Assembly: GCA_947167745.1 (NCBI GenBank)
Contig: CAMVJE010000003.1
Span: forward strand, 13,726-77,725
DNA: 64,000 nucleotides
Direction: 5' to 3'
Origin: an uncultured Treponema sp.
GTDB lineage: Bacteria; Spirochaetota; Spirochaetia; Treponematales; Treponemataceae
Shown piece after piece: positions 17,237 through 25,399 of this stretch (the first letter of the stretch is position 1; every line of letters starts with the position of its first letter). Both the position numbers and the translations under genes were made by a program. The notes under the pieces are model-generated. The model did not search any database, was not told the origin of the DNA, and saw nothing but the letters and a program-made list of their open reading frames with translations.

Positions 17237-18160
17237 TTATTTTTCCCAAAGTTTCTCAGGATAATATCCGCTTTCGATTTTTTTTGCGATTTCATCTTTT
17301 ACGACCTGCTTGTCTTCTGGGTAGGTCATGCCGAACCAGCTTTCATCGCTGGTGAAGACTTTGATTTTGCCCTCACCGTTCTTGATGATGTCGCTTGCTG
17401 CAACCGGGAGAAGAGCCTCAGCTTTTGGAAGGGCAAGGCTTGTCTTCTTGAAATTTTCCCAGTATTCCTCAAAGCCCTCAAAGGCTTTTGGTGAGAAACC
17501 GAAGAGATTCATGCTGACGGTCTCTTTGCCTGTCATTTTGACAATCTGACCGTTTAAGTCAGATTCGATTTCGTTGCCCGAGAAATGCTCGCCTGTGTAA
17601 TAGATTTTTGTGTTTTCAACGATTGATTTGAGATAGCCGTTTTCAGTCTGAGCAACACCGCGGCTTACAGAGCCGTTACGGCTCATGGTGTTTCCAAGAA
17701 TATAGCCAACCATAGCGTGCTCAGTACAGTCATTTGAAATAGAAGAGAGATAGGCGCCCAAAGTTTCAAAAGCTGAGCGTCCATAGTAATCATCTGCATT
17801 GATGACGGCAAAGGGCTCACGGATTGCTTCTTTTGCGCAGAGTACGGCATGAATCGTGCCCCAGGGCTTTGTTCGCTCTGCTGCCATCTTTTGCTCTGCT
17901 TCGCTTAAAAGTGCTGTCGGAGTCTGGAAGACATATTCTGCATCGAAGTTTCGTGCGACACGGTCAAAAAGCCTCTCACGGAAATCCTTTTCAATATCTT
18001 TGCGGATAATGTAAACAACCTTTCCGAATCCGCATTTTTTTGCATCGAATGCGGCGAAATCTAAAAGACATTCACCGTTCTTTCCTACTGCGTCAATCTG
18101 TTTAACGCCACCATAGCGGCTACCCATTCCTGCCGCCAAAACAAGTAATGTTGGTTTCAT
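17237..18160 (-). CDS. Sugar-1-phosphate nucleotidyltransferase family protein
   Basis: A 307-aa nucleotidyltransferase. LVLAAGMGSRYGGVKQID (about 6-23) is the nucleotide-binding loop of the NTP-transferase fold, and VINADDYYGRSAF supplies the metal-binding Asp. It resembles the UTP-glucose-1-phosphate/NDP-sugar pyrophosphorylase group, but the specific sugar and nucleotide cannot be assigned. TAAGAT lies 6 nt before the ATG with no close Shine-Dalgarno. It lies 17 nt downstream of the EAL-protein gene, so it could also be read from there. Confidence 0.83.
   Translation of the reverse strand: MKPTLLVLAAGMGSRYGGVKQIDAVGKNGECLLDFAAFDAKKCGFGKVVYIIRKDIEKDFRERLFDRVARNFDAEYVFQTPTALLSEAEQKMAAERTKPWGTIHAVLCAKEAIREPFAVINADDYYGRSAFETLGAYLSSISNDCTEHAMVGYILGNTMSRNGSVSRGVAQTENGYLKSIVENTKIYYTGEHFSGNEIESDLNGQIVKMTGKETVSMNLFGFSPKAFEGFEEYWENFKKTSLALPKAEALLPVAASDIIKNGEGKIKVFTSDESWFGMTYPEDKQVVKDEIAKKIESGYYPEKLWEK
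18067..18072 (-). other. Placeholder: internal stretch of the nucleotidyltransferase, no separate element
   Basis: I see no separate site here; this marks only that the interior of the gene was read and gave nothing further. Confidence 0.01.
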
Positions 18161-18166
18161 AGTTTT

Positions 18167-18172
18167 ATCTTA
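18167..18172 (-). promoter_or_regulatory. -10 TAAGAT of the nucleotidyltransferase gene, leaderless type
   Basis: On the minus strand TAAGAT lies exactly 6 nt (AAAACT) before the ATG at 18160. It fits the pattern seen at a dozen other genes, although read-through from the upstream gene is also possible. Confidence 0.35.
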
Positions 18173-18177
18173 AACCT

Positions 18178-20427
18178 TTAGCGATGTTTCTTCAAGAATT
18201 CCATGAATTCTTCTTCGCGGAGGGGCTTTGAGTAAAAATAGCCCTGCACCTGGTCACATTTGATTTTTCGCAAGAAGTTACGCTGCTCTTCTGTTTCAAC
18301 TCCTTCGAAAATAGTCTCCTTTTTGAGGTTTTTACCCAATTCAATTAGTGTTTCGATAAAGTTTTCACTTCTTGCGTCCAGTTTGCCTTCTTTTGCGTCT
18401 GAGGCAAAAAGGAAGGATCGGTCAAATTTAAGCACATTTACTGGAATCGTTGAAAGCATGTTGAGTGAAGATTCGCCGGAACCAAAATCATCCATGGCGA
18501 CCTTGAAGCCCTCTTTTTGAAGCATGAGCGTGACTTCGCGGAGAATGTTTTTATCTACAGATGAGCGTTCCAAAAGTTCAACCTCAACCAGACTTGGAGG
18601 AATATCGTATTTTTTGAGTAAATTGGAAAAATCATGCACAAAACGGTCTGGCTTATCGTGATTACGGCTCATGTTAACTGAGACAGGCACGGCAGGATCT
18701 CCATTATCAAGACACTTTCGCAGGAATTTGAAAACTTCCTCATAAACATAAAAATCAAGCTTGATGACAAAATTATTTCGTTCAAAAAGTGGAATGAAAG
18801 AATTTGGCGGCATAAATCCAAGTTCCGGGCTTTGCCAGCGAACCAAAGCTTCTGCGCCTACAACTTTATCGTCCTTTAAATTGACTTTAGGCTGGTACAT
18901 GACAAAGAATTCCCTGTTTTTGAGGGCATTTTCCATGTGAGTTTCGATGAAATTGTCCTCTTTTGAGCGTTTCAGAAGTTTTTCATCGTAAATCGCAAAA
19001 GATTGAAGGGCATTTTCCTTGATTGATTCTTTTGCGAAGTGAGCTTTGCTTATTAAAGTTTGCGCAGTTATTGACGGATCCATTTTTTGGGGAATATAAA
19101 ATGAAAGTCCGAACTTAGGGGAGAAAGGAATTTCTTGTTCTTTCAGGTTATCCAGAATATTTTTAAGAGATTCCTTGAATAGGTGCATTGCTTTATGAAC
19201 TGAGAAAATTTTAATAAAAATATAAAAATGGTCGGCGTAACCACGGCTTATGAGTCCGTCAAAATTATTTGATATTTCGTATAGGACTTTTGAAAATTGA
19301 TAAAGAATTTGATTTGCGACCGCTTCACCGAGGTTTTGGTTAATAAATTTGAATCCGCGGATATCAGATTCAATCATCAGGAATTTTGATTCAGGATATC
19401 TTTTCAGCATTTTATTGACTTCTTTTTCAAAGTAACTGCGAACCCAAAGATGTGTGACTGAGTCAATATGTGTAGAAAGAATTTGCTTGCGTTCCAAAAA
19501 ATTATGGAACCAGATTTCCAGGAGAAAAATAAGCGAAAGAACTATGACGATGATTTCAATTATGAAATAATGATAGCTCTTCTGGTTGTCTTCGATTTTT
19601 TTAAATTCAGATTCGTTTATTGTGAGCCCGATTGTCCAAGGGGCATTATCCAATACTTTGTAGAAAACATAAACAGAATTGCCTTCTGTGTCGCGAGTCA
19701 GCATAGCCTTTTCAATTTCTGTCGTTGCTACAAAATTAGTTTGAATTTCAACTCCTGCGTGATAAGTCCAGTTTGTCCATTTAGGGTTGTAATGCTTGAT
19801 GAATTTACCGTTTGAATCCCTGATTGAAATTTTTTCATCAGAGGCAATTTTTATATCGTCAAAAAAACTTGTTCTGCTTTCAGTCGGGCTGATTGCGCTC
19901 AAAACTCCTGATATTTCGTTTGATTCGTTATAAACCGGCCGGGCAAAAACAAGAATTGACTTTCCGTCTGTGCGTGATTCTAGAATGTCACTTACATAAT
20001 ACTGAACTTTGCCAGACATAATAACTTTGAAATAGTCGCGGTCTGCAACTGAGACTTCCTCACCGTAAATATTCCAGCTTTTTCCTTTACGATTTGCATA
20101 AACGAGGTTGTTGAATGGAGGGGAAACTGTGTCTTTACCTTGTCTAAGTACATCCCGGATAATATCGTCAGAAAGAGTTTTGTAGGCTATTTTTGCATAT
20201 AATAAATCAAGTTGTGTCTGAAGAGATTCTAGTTTGACCTGAACTGCATTTGCGTAGTCTTCTGTAATATCAATACAGCGTTGCACAAAAGATGCTTCTG
20301 CAGATCTTTGAATTTTTTTGAGAAGTGTATTAGCCAATACAATATTCAGAATCAGAATGAGAATAAGTGTTGCTGCAAAAGAGAAAAGCCGCTCGATATT
20401 CGCATTTATATAGAATTTTTTCTTCAT
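18178..20427 (-). CDS. Membrane Cache-GGDEF-EAL protein, likely c-di-GMP phosphodiesterase
   Basis: A 749-aa inner-membrane signalling protein. One helix at about 12-34 and another at about 285-305 flank a periplasmic double-Cache sensor. The GGDEF domain (about 330-480) is degenerate: the signature reads GYADHF instead of GGDEF. The EAL domain (about 500-745) is intact, with AEALVRW, VELLERS, MDDFGSGESSL, KFDRSF, FEGVETEEQ and QGYFYSKPL. It therefore probably hydrolyses c-di-GMP in response to an external ligand, perhaps affecting motility. GAGG lies before the ATG. Confidence 0.92.
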   Translation of the reverse strand: MKKKFYINANIERLFSFAATLILILILNIVLANTLLKKIQRSAEASFVQRCIDITEDYANAVQVKLESLQTQLDLLYAKIAYKTLSDDIIRDVLRQGKDTVSPPFNNLVYANRKGKSWNIYGEEVSVADRDYFKVIMSGKVQYYVSDILESRTDGKSILVFARPVYNESNEISGVLSAISPTESRTSFFDDIKIASDEKISIRDSNGKFIKHYNPKWTNWTYHAGVEIQTNFVATTEIEKAMLTRDTEGNSVYVFYKVLDNAPWTIGLTINESEFKKIEDNQKSYHYFIIEIIVIVLSLIFLLEIWFHNFLERKQILSTHIDSVTHLWVRSYFEKEVNKMLKRYPESKFLMIESDIRGFKFINQNLGEAVANQILYQFSKVLYEISNNFDGLISRGYADHFYIFIKIFSVHKAMHLFKESLKNILDNLKEQEIPFSPKFGLSFYIPQKMDPSITAQTLISKAHFAKESIKENALQSFAIYDEKLLKRSKEDNFIETHMENALKNREFFVMYQPKVNLKDDKVVGAEALVRWQSPELGFMPPNSFIPLFERNNFVIKLDFYVYEEVFKFLRKCLDNGDPAVPVSVNMSRNHDKPDRFVHDFSNLLKKYDIPPSLVEVELLERSSVDKNILREVTLMLQKEGFKVAMDDFGSGESSLNMLSTIPVNVLKFDRSFLFASDAKEGKLDARSENFIETLIELGKNLKKETIFEGVETEEQRNFLRKIKCDQVQGYFYSKPLREEEFMEFLKKHR

Positions 20428-20523
20428 GCCGTGAGGGCCTCTGTTTTAAAATTATTTTAAATTAATTTAAGTCCCAACATAAAACAACTATAACACATAT
20501 TTTCATAAAAGCAAGAAAAATGT

Positions 20524-20529
20524 TAGAAT
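20524..20529 (+). promoter_or_regulatory. Extended -10 (TGT TAGAAT) of lysA, near-leaderless
   Basis: TAGAAT preceded by TGT lies 9 nt before the lysA ATG, which predicts a leader of only 2-3 nt. No Shine-Dalgarno is present. Confidence 0.45.
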
Positions 20530-20538
20530 AATCTTATT

Positions 20539-21807
20539 ATGAAGACATTTCCACTTTCACACGAAGAATTAAAAAAACTGGCGGAGAAATTCCCGACTCC
20601 GTTCTATCTGTACGACGAAAAAGCAATTCGGGAGAACATGCGTCGCTTTACTAAGGCTTTTTCAATTTTTCCGGTTTTTCGCGAGTATTACGCAGTTAAA
20701 GCCTGTCCGAATCCCTATATCCTTAAAGTTCTAGCAAGCGAGGGTTGCGGGGCGGACTGTTCAAGCCTTCCTGAACTCATGCTTTCTTCTATAAGCGGAA
20801 TCAAAGGCAAGCATGTCATGTTCACTTCAAATGAAACTCCTGCAAGTGAGTACAAATATGCTTTTGCAAACGGAAATATCATCAACCTCGACGATATTAC
20901 TCATATTCCTTTCTTAAAAAATGCATTGGGCGGAAAGTTGCCAGACACAATCTGCTTCCGCTACAATCCGGGACCGGCCAAACACGGCTGTAACTCAATT
21001 ATCGGGTCTCCGGAAGAGGCAAAATACGGCCTTACCCGCGAGCAGATGATTGAAGCTTACAAAATCTGCAAGGAAGAGGGAGTGGAGCACTTCGGACTTC
21101 ATACAATGGTTGCCTCAAACGAACTGAACCCGAACTTCTTTGTTGATACTGCAAAACTTGTTTTTGAACTTGCAGCAGAAGTAAAAGAAAAAACAGGTGT
21201 ACGCATTGAATTTGTTGATTTGGGTGGTGGTTTGGGAATCCCCTACAAGCCGGATCAGAAGGCTGTTGACTATGATGAAGTTGCAAAAGGAATCCGCGCG
21301 GAGTATGACCGCGTTGTCGTTCCCGCAGGCCTTGATCCCCTTGAAATTTACTGGGAGTGCGGTCGACCAATTACAGGCCCATACGGCTGGCTTGTTGCAA
21401 AGGCAATTCACGAAAAGCACATTTACCGCGAGTATATCGGTCTTGACAGTTGCATGGCAGACTTGATGCGACCGGGCATGTACGGCGCCTATCATGAAGT
21501 TACTGTTTCAGGAAAAGAAAACGCTCCGCGCGACCATGTTTACGATGTGGTCGGCTCTCTCTGCGAAAATTGCGATAAATTCGCAGTCCAGCGGGAACTG
21601 CCAAAAATCGATATGGGCGATTTAGTAATTATCCATGACGCAGGCGCACACGGCCGGGCAATGGGCTTTAACTACAACGGAAAATTGCGCTGTGGCGAGC
21701 TTCTTTTGCGCGAAGACGGCTCTGTAAAAGAAATCCGCCGCCGTGAGACAATCGACGACCTGTTCAGCACATTGGACTTGGCCGGAGTGGATGATTTTAA
21801 AGTGTAA
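20539..21807 (+). CDS. lysA: Diaminopimelate decarboxylase family protein
   Basis: A 422-aa PLP-dependent fold III decarboxylase that makes L-lysine from meso-diaminopimelate. TPFYLYDEKAIREN starts the barrel; EYYAVKACPNPYIL holds the PLP-binding Lys. DLGGGLGIPYKP binds the PLP phosphate, and GSLCENCDKF supplies the active-site Cys/Glu from the partner subunit. The end, AMGFNYNGKLRCGELLL, is as usual. It is long for plain LysA in spacing but all motifs fit. asd and dapA of the same route lie 4-6 kb away on the other strand. Confidence 0.9.
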   Translation: MKTFPLSHEELKKLAEKFPTPFYLYDEKAIRENMRRFTKAFSIFPVFREYYAVKACPNPYILKVLASEGCGADCSSLPELMLSSISGIKGKHVMFTSNETPASEYKYAFANGNIINLDDITHIPFLKNALGGKLPDTICFRYNPGPAKHGCNSIIGSPEEAKYGLTREQMIEAYKICKEEGVEHFGLHTMVASNELNPNFFVDTAKLVFELAAEVKEKTGVRIEFVDLGGGLGIPYKPDQKAVDYDEVAKGIRAEYDRVVVPAGLDPLEIYWECGRPITGPYGWLVAKAIHEKHIYREYIGLDSCMADLMRPGMYGAYHEVTVSGKENAPRDHVYDVVGSLCENCDKFAVQRELPKIDMGDLVIIHDAGAHGRAMGFNYNGKLRCGELLLREDGSVKEIRRRETIDDLFSTLDLAGVDDFKV

Positions 21808-21810
21808 TTA

Positions 21811-21840
21811 GACGCGGATTAACGCAGATGCACACAGATG
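21811..21840 (+). repeat. Single arm of the CACAGAT repeat family after lysA
   Basis: GACGCGGATTAACGCAGATG and then CACACAGATG give three 10-nt units directly after the lysA stop codon. No complementary arm is present before the structured element at 21899. Confidence 0.6.
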
Positions 21841-21898
21841 GATGACTGAAGATGAAGCACGAATCGTCTGACGCTTTCTGAAAAAAGCCCGAAAACTA

Positions 21899-22056
21899 AA
21901 AAAAAACGGCGCGAAGGAGTGAAACGGCTTACGAAAACACTCGTTTTGTGCTGCCGCGTAAGCGGCAAACGTATATAGTTACAGGCACAAAACGCGTGTA
22001 GCAGGCTAGCCTGCGGTTTCGATGAGCCGTTATCACGACTGGGAGCCGTTTTTTTT
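21899..22056. other. Multibranched structured element between convergent lysA and the S1 gene
   Basis: Nested stems are visible. The outer stem is 12 bp and perfect (21899-21910 with 22045-22056, A-run plus CGGC, so a T-run ends it on both strands). Inside are AACGGCT/AGCCGTT (21923-21929 with 22025-22031), a 13-of-14 stem (21937-21950 with 21986-21999), TGCCGC-GTAA-GCGGCA with a GNRA loop (21952-21967), and GCAGG-CTAG-CCTGC (22001-22014). It may act as a bidirectional terminator, a structured RNA or a mobile hairpin element. Confidence 0.7.
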
Positions 22057-22073
22057 GTTCTATCTAGTTGATT

Positions 22074-23186
22074 TTATTTTTTTAGCAAAGCTGCGAATGG
22101 ATTGTATGTATCTCCATCGTCGTCGTTTGCGTGGGCTCTCATGTATGCGCTTGCGTCGTCTTCTTCCTCGTCGCTTTCACCTGCCGGCTCAAGGCTGATT
22201 CTCTTTTCGCCTGCATCGATTTTCTGAACGACGACTTCCATTGTGTCACCGACCTTGAACTTCTTTGAGAGGTTTGTTTTGTCGTTTACGTCGCGCAAAA
22301 GGCTTACATGTACGAGGCCGTCAATTCCAGGCTTTAAGTTTACGAACAAGCCGAATGCCGCGATTCTTGCAATTTTGCCTGTAAATTTGTCGCCGGGCTT
22401 AATAGAGGAAACTTCATCCCACGGATCTTTTTCAAGCTCTTTCATGCTCAAAGAAACTTTTGAACGCTCAGGCTTTGCTGTGTTCCATTCAGCCTTGATG
22501 ATTTTTGCTTCGATTTTCTGGCCAACGCTCAGAACTTCTGAAACATCGTTTACGCGTGCGTGAGAAATCTCTGAGATTGGAAGAAGTGCCTGGAATCCGC
22601 TCAAATCAATGAATGCGCCGTAGCTCTGCAAAGACTTTACTTCGCCTGTTACGACTGAGCCTACAGTCAGCTTTTCTGCAAGAGAGTTGACTTTGTTGAC
22701 TTCTGCCTCTTCCTCAACTTTTCGGTTGGATACGATAATGTTTTTTCCTTCGTTCTTGAACTCCGTGATGATGAAAGTCATGTTGCGGCCTACGTATTCA
22801 CCAGGCTCCAGACGGTTTTTGTAGCCCATCTGAGAGTAGGGGCAGAATGCTCTGGTGTTACCGATTTTGACTTCGAATCCGCCTTTAATTTCGGCTGTGA
22901 CATTGCCTTCGACAGGCAGGCTTGTGTTGAAGGCGCTTTCGAGAACATTTTTATCAGCATTTTCGCCCTTCAAGCGGGTGGTGAAGTGAAGCTCGTCCCG
23001 GTTTGATGAAACAAAATAGACTTTGATTTTGTCCCCTTCTTTGACTGTACAGTTTCCGTCTTTGTCAATAAATTCTGCCTTTTCAACAAAACCTTCGCTT
23101 TTTAATCCTAAATCAATAAAAACCGTATCATTAGAAATCTGAACGACCGTGGTCTCAACTTCCTGCCCGATTTCAAATCCTTTCAT
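22074..23186 (-). CDS. S1 RNA-binding domain protein (RpsA-like)
   Basis: A 370-aa protein made of four S1 domains. They begin near GQEVETTVVQISNDTVFIDL (about 7), LPVEGNVTAEIKGGFEVKI (about 90), GSVVTGEVKSLQSYGAFIDL (about 178) and GDKFTGKIARIAAFGLFVNL (about 267). The C-terminus is acidic. E. coli S1 has six domains, so this is a short form; it may serve as ribosomal protein S1 or as another RNA-binding regulator. AGGGG lies before the ATG at 23186. The 300-nt upstream gap holds two perfect hairpins and an inverted repeat. Confidence 0.85.
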   Translation of the reverse strand: MKGFEIGQEVETTVVQISNDTVFIDLGLKSEGFVEKAEFIDKDGNCTVKEGDKIKVYFVSSNRDELHFTTRLKGENADKNVLESAFNTSLPVEGNVTAEIKGGFEVKIGNTRAFCPYSQMGYKNRLEPGEYVGRNMTFIITEFKNEGKNIIVSNRKVEEEAEVNKVNSLAEKLTVGSVVTGEVKSLQSYGAFIDLSGFQALLPISEISHARVNDVSEVLSVGQKIEAKIIKAEWNTAKPERSKVSLSMKELEKDPWDEVSSIKPGDKFTGKIARIAAFGLFVNLKPGIDGLVHVSLLRDVNDKTNLSKKFKVGDTMEVVVQKIDAGEKRISLEPAGESDEEEDDASAYMRAHANDDDGDTYNPFAALLKK

Positions 23187-23283
23187 ATTTTTCCCCTATA
23201 TAAAAGCCATTGAGGAAATTTCAATTTCCGAATTGGCGTTTTAGACCACTTCGTAATGTAATTAGAAGTGGCAGTTTATAAAG

Positions 23284-23304
23284 CAAGTTTCCAACGGAAA
23301 CTTG
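23284..23304. other. Perfect 9-bp hairpin upstream of the S1 gene
   Basis: CAAGTTTCC (23284-23292) pairs perfectly with GGAAACTTG (23296-23304) around a 3-nt loop. It lies about 100 nt upstream of the S1 start and next to the longer hairpin at 23308-23346. It may belong to the 5' leader. Confidence 0.55.
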
Positions 23305-23307
23305 TCA

Positions 23308-23346
23308 GGATAAAAAACAGACGAAATTTTAGTCTGTTTTTTATCC
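23308..23346. terminator. Perfect 15-bp hairpin between the phosphatase and S1 genes
   Basis: GGATAAAAAACAGAC (23308-23322) pairs perfectly with GTCTGTTTTTTATCC (23332-23346) around a 9-nt loop. The T-run lies inside the stem rather than after it, so it is not a classic terminator. It could end phosphatase transcription or sit in the S1 leader. Confidence 0.45.
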
Positions 23347-23366
23347 ACAACTCCTTTCATAGTTAT

Positions 23367-23485
23367 CCACAGGTGAACACAGATTACCACAGATTTTTTG
23401 TTTTGTTAATCGAAAGTTTTTCGTGTTTATACGAATATTTTTCGCACGTAAAATATTCAATCTGTGACATCTGTGTAATCTGTGG
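23367..23485. repeat. CACAGAT-family composite inverted repeat
   Basis: The left arm (23367-23399) and the right arm (23459-23485) carry CCACAGGT, ACACAGATTA and CCACAGATT units and their complements. The centre contains TTATACGAA...TTCGC-ACGTAAAA, a core shared with the copy at 15911-16018. It ends at the stop codon of the phosphatase gene. With the two hairpins it accounts for most of the 23187-23486 gap. Confidence 0.75.
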
Positions 23486-23486
23486 T

Positions 23487-24053
23487 TTAAAATTTATATT
23501 CCAAAAGCTGACAGTTTGTGATTCCGAAAGCCCCGAATTCTTCGTTGGTCATGTCGTAAAAATATGAGTTTACCACGCGGGAAAGCCCATTGTGTGCTAC
23601 CAGAAGGAAAGTAATGCCTGTTTTACGACTTTCTTCTGTAAGGCGGTCAAGAAGATTGTAAATTCTCTGGGCTGTTTTCATGTAAGACTCGCCGCCAAGT
23701 TCCCGTCCGTAAGACATTGCGAATGTTGTGAGGGAAGCGCGGAAGTCTGGAGATTCACGGCTTTTGTCCTCGTAGCTTCCGAAATTTCTCTCAATCAGAA
23801 GAGGCTCTTCCTCTGCAGGAATTCCCGTAATCTCTGAAATGTGTAGGGCTGTGTTTTTTGCCCGGGAGAGGGGAGAGTATAAGATTTTATCGATTCTAAT
23901 ATCTCCGTTTTCGATTTTTGATTTGATTTCATTTCCCAGTCTGACAGCCTGCTCGTGGCCATTTTCTGTAAGGGCAACTTCCCTTGCGCCGCAGACCAGT
24001 TTTTTGGTGTTTGTGAAGGTCTCTCCGTGGCGTGTAAAGTAAATTGTAGACAT
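23487..24053 (-). CDS. Histidine phosphatase family protein
   Basis: A 188-aa phosphoglycerate-mutase-like phosphatase. TRHGETFTN (about 6-14) holds the phosphorylated His; YSPLSRAKNTA and the late VAHNGLSR give the other His and Arg of the active site. Stand-alone members act on sugar phosphates, alpha-ribazole phosphate or similar; I cannot choose. TACAAT sits 6 nt before the ATG with no Shine-Dalgarno. Confidence 0.87.
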   Translation of the reverse strand: MSTIYFTRHGETFTNTKKLVCGAREVALTENGHEQAVRLGNEIKSKIENGDIRIDKILYSPLSRAKNTALHISEITGIPAEEEPLLIERNFGSYEDKSRESPDFRASLTTFAMSYGRELGGESYMKTAQRIYNLLDRLTEESRKTGITFLLVAHNGLSRVVNSYFYDMTNEEFGAFGITNCQLLEYKF

Positions 24054-24059
24054 GCGAAT

Positions 24060-24065
24060 ATTGTA
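24060..24065 (-). promoter_or_regulatory. -10 TACAAT of the histidine phosphatase gene, leaderless type
   Basis: TACAAT on the minus strand lies exactly 6 nt (ATTCGC) before the ATG at 24053. Confidence 0.45.
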
Positions 24066-24166
24066 TATAAAAAAAGAGAAAATGAAAATGTATTTGAGAA
24101 AATGTGTTAAAAGTGCTTGAAATGCGAAAAAATGTACAAAATAGCAAAAAAATGCATGAAATCTAA

Positions 24167-24195
24167 TTGACAGAAAAAAATGAATTCATTATTGT
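24167..24195 (+). promoter_or_regulatory. Sigma-70-type promoter of the 24257 outer-membrane protein
   Basis: TTGACA (24167-24172) is followed after 17 nt by TATTGT (24190-24195). An A-rich tract upstream resembles an UP element. A dyad GTTAGC-TATT-GCTAAC (24210-24225) lies just past the likely start and could be an operator or a 5' RNA stem. Confidence 0.6.
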
Positions 24196-24256
24196 TTCTG
24201 CAATGTTTGGTTAGCTATTGCTAACAAGACAGAATAGAAAAAATAGGTGGTCTTAT

Positions 24257-25399
24257 ATGAAAAAGATTCTTTCTACTATGGCCGTACTTGCCGCTGTTTT
24301 GTGGAGTGCAGGTGCAGAAGTTAAGTTTTCCTTCTACAACAAATTGTATGAAGAGGATCCGTTTATTCAACATTATGAGAAGGGAAAAGACGGAACTAGT
24401 GAACCTGAAACTGTAAAAGATTTCATGGGTGTCGCTAACCGAATGTATTTTGAAGTCTTCACGGATCGTGTTGATGCCATGATTAAAGCTGACTTCAAGC
24501 TTGATGATAACACTGATACAAATCATTTGTACCTTGCAGGCCGTGTCAAAGACTGGTCTCTCGAATTCCGGCCGATTGAGATGGTTTCCCTCAACTTGCA
24601 CACTGGTATTTTCGCAGATGGTTCGTATCTTCCTATTTACGATGATAATGTTAATGCCGCTAATATCGGTAGCGATGGCTTTACGGTAACAGTCCGCCCA
24701 GTTAAAGGTCTTCGGCTTGCCGCTTCTGCTCCTTTTGGTTTGGGGCAGGATACATGGAGTGATAAGAACTACCTCAATGGTGATAAAGATAAAGGTGAGG
24801 CAAATCCTTTTGATGTAAGATTAGGCGCTATTTATGAGCAGGAATTGTTCCAGATTGGTCTTGCCGCCCATGATATTGCAGACAGTGATGAGCGCCAGTT
24901 TGGTTCTTATGTCAATCTTCCAACACTTTTTGGACTTTCTGATGCGGTGACTATAGGTGCAGGTTTTGCACATTCTGAGTCTATCCGTTCAGTTGTTCCA
25001 GACCATGATACTATCAGTCTTGGACACATTGAAGGCGATGTCTATTACAAAAATCTTCTCAACGCCTATGCCGTTGTTGAGCTTGAGAAATTCGCTGTTT
25101 CTGCGGAAGCTGCCTATAATTTTAGCGATGACAACACACAGGCTATTTATGACCTTTATTCAGCCGCATCCCTTTCATTTTCTTTGACTGATAATTTGAC
25201 GGCAGGCATCGTCGGAAAACTTCTTTCTGACATCAAATCTGAAGCCACTAAAAATGAAAACATCCTCTTAGGCGGCATCGGACTTGAATATGATGCAAAC
25301 GAAAATCACACCCTTGGAATCGAATTTGATGTCGCTAAACAGGATAAAGACTGGTCTCTTGCCGTTCCTCTGTTCTGGAAATATCACATCGACAATTAG
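24257..25399 (+). CDS. Outer-membrane beta-barrel (porin-like) protein
   Basis: A 380-aa exported protein. The signal peptide is MKKILSTMAVLAAVLWSAGA with likely cleavage after AGA. The mature part has alternating strands rich in Tyr, Phe and Leu (VMVSLNLHTGIFADG-like, GLRLAASAPFGLG, ALSFSLTDNLTAGIVG-like) and ends in aromatic/polar residues, as barrels do. It resembles treponemal hypothetical porins, but I cannot assign a family. The ATG at 24257 follows AGGTGG; a longer frame from 24218 has no support. It overlaps the convergent NUDIX gene by 4 bp. Confidence 0.72.
   Translation: MKKILSTMAVLAAVLWSAGAEVKFSFYNKLYEEDPFIQHYEKGKDGTSEPETVKDFMGVANRMYFEVFTDRVDAMIKADFKLDDNTDTNHLYLAGRVKDWSLEFRPIEMVSLNLHTGIFADGSYLPIYDDNVNAANIGSDGFTVTVRPVKGLRLAASAPFGLGQDTWSDKNYLNGDKDKGEANPFDVRLGAIYEQELFQIGLAAHDIADSDERQFGSYVNLPTLFGLSDAVTIGAGFAHSESIRSVVPDHDTISLGHIEGDVYYKNLLNAYAVVELEKFAVSAEAAYNFSDDNTQAIYDLYSAASLSFSLTDNLTAGIVGKLLSDIKSEATKNENILLGGIGLEYDANENHTLGIEFDVAKQDKDWSLAVPLFWKYHIDN

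Noticed and set aside
18067..18072. The low-confidence placeholder entry inside the nucleotidyltransferase gene
   Set aside because: It marks no real element and should be ignored; the gene interior shows nothing separate.
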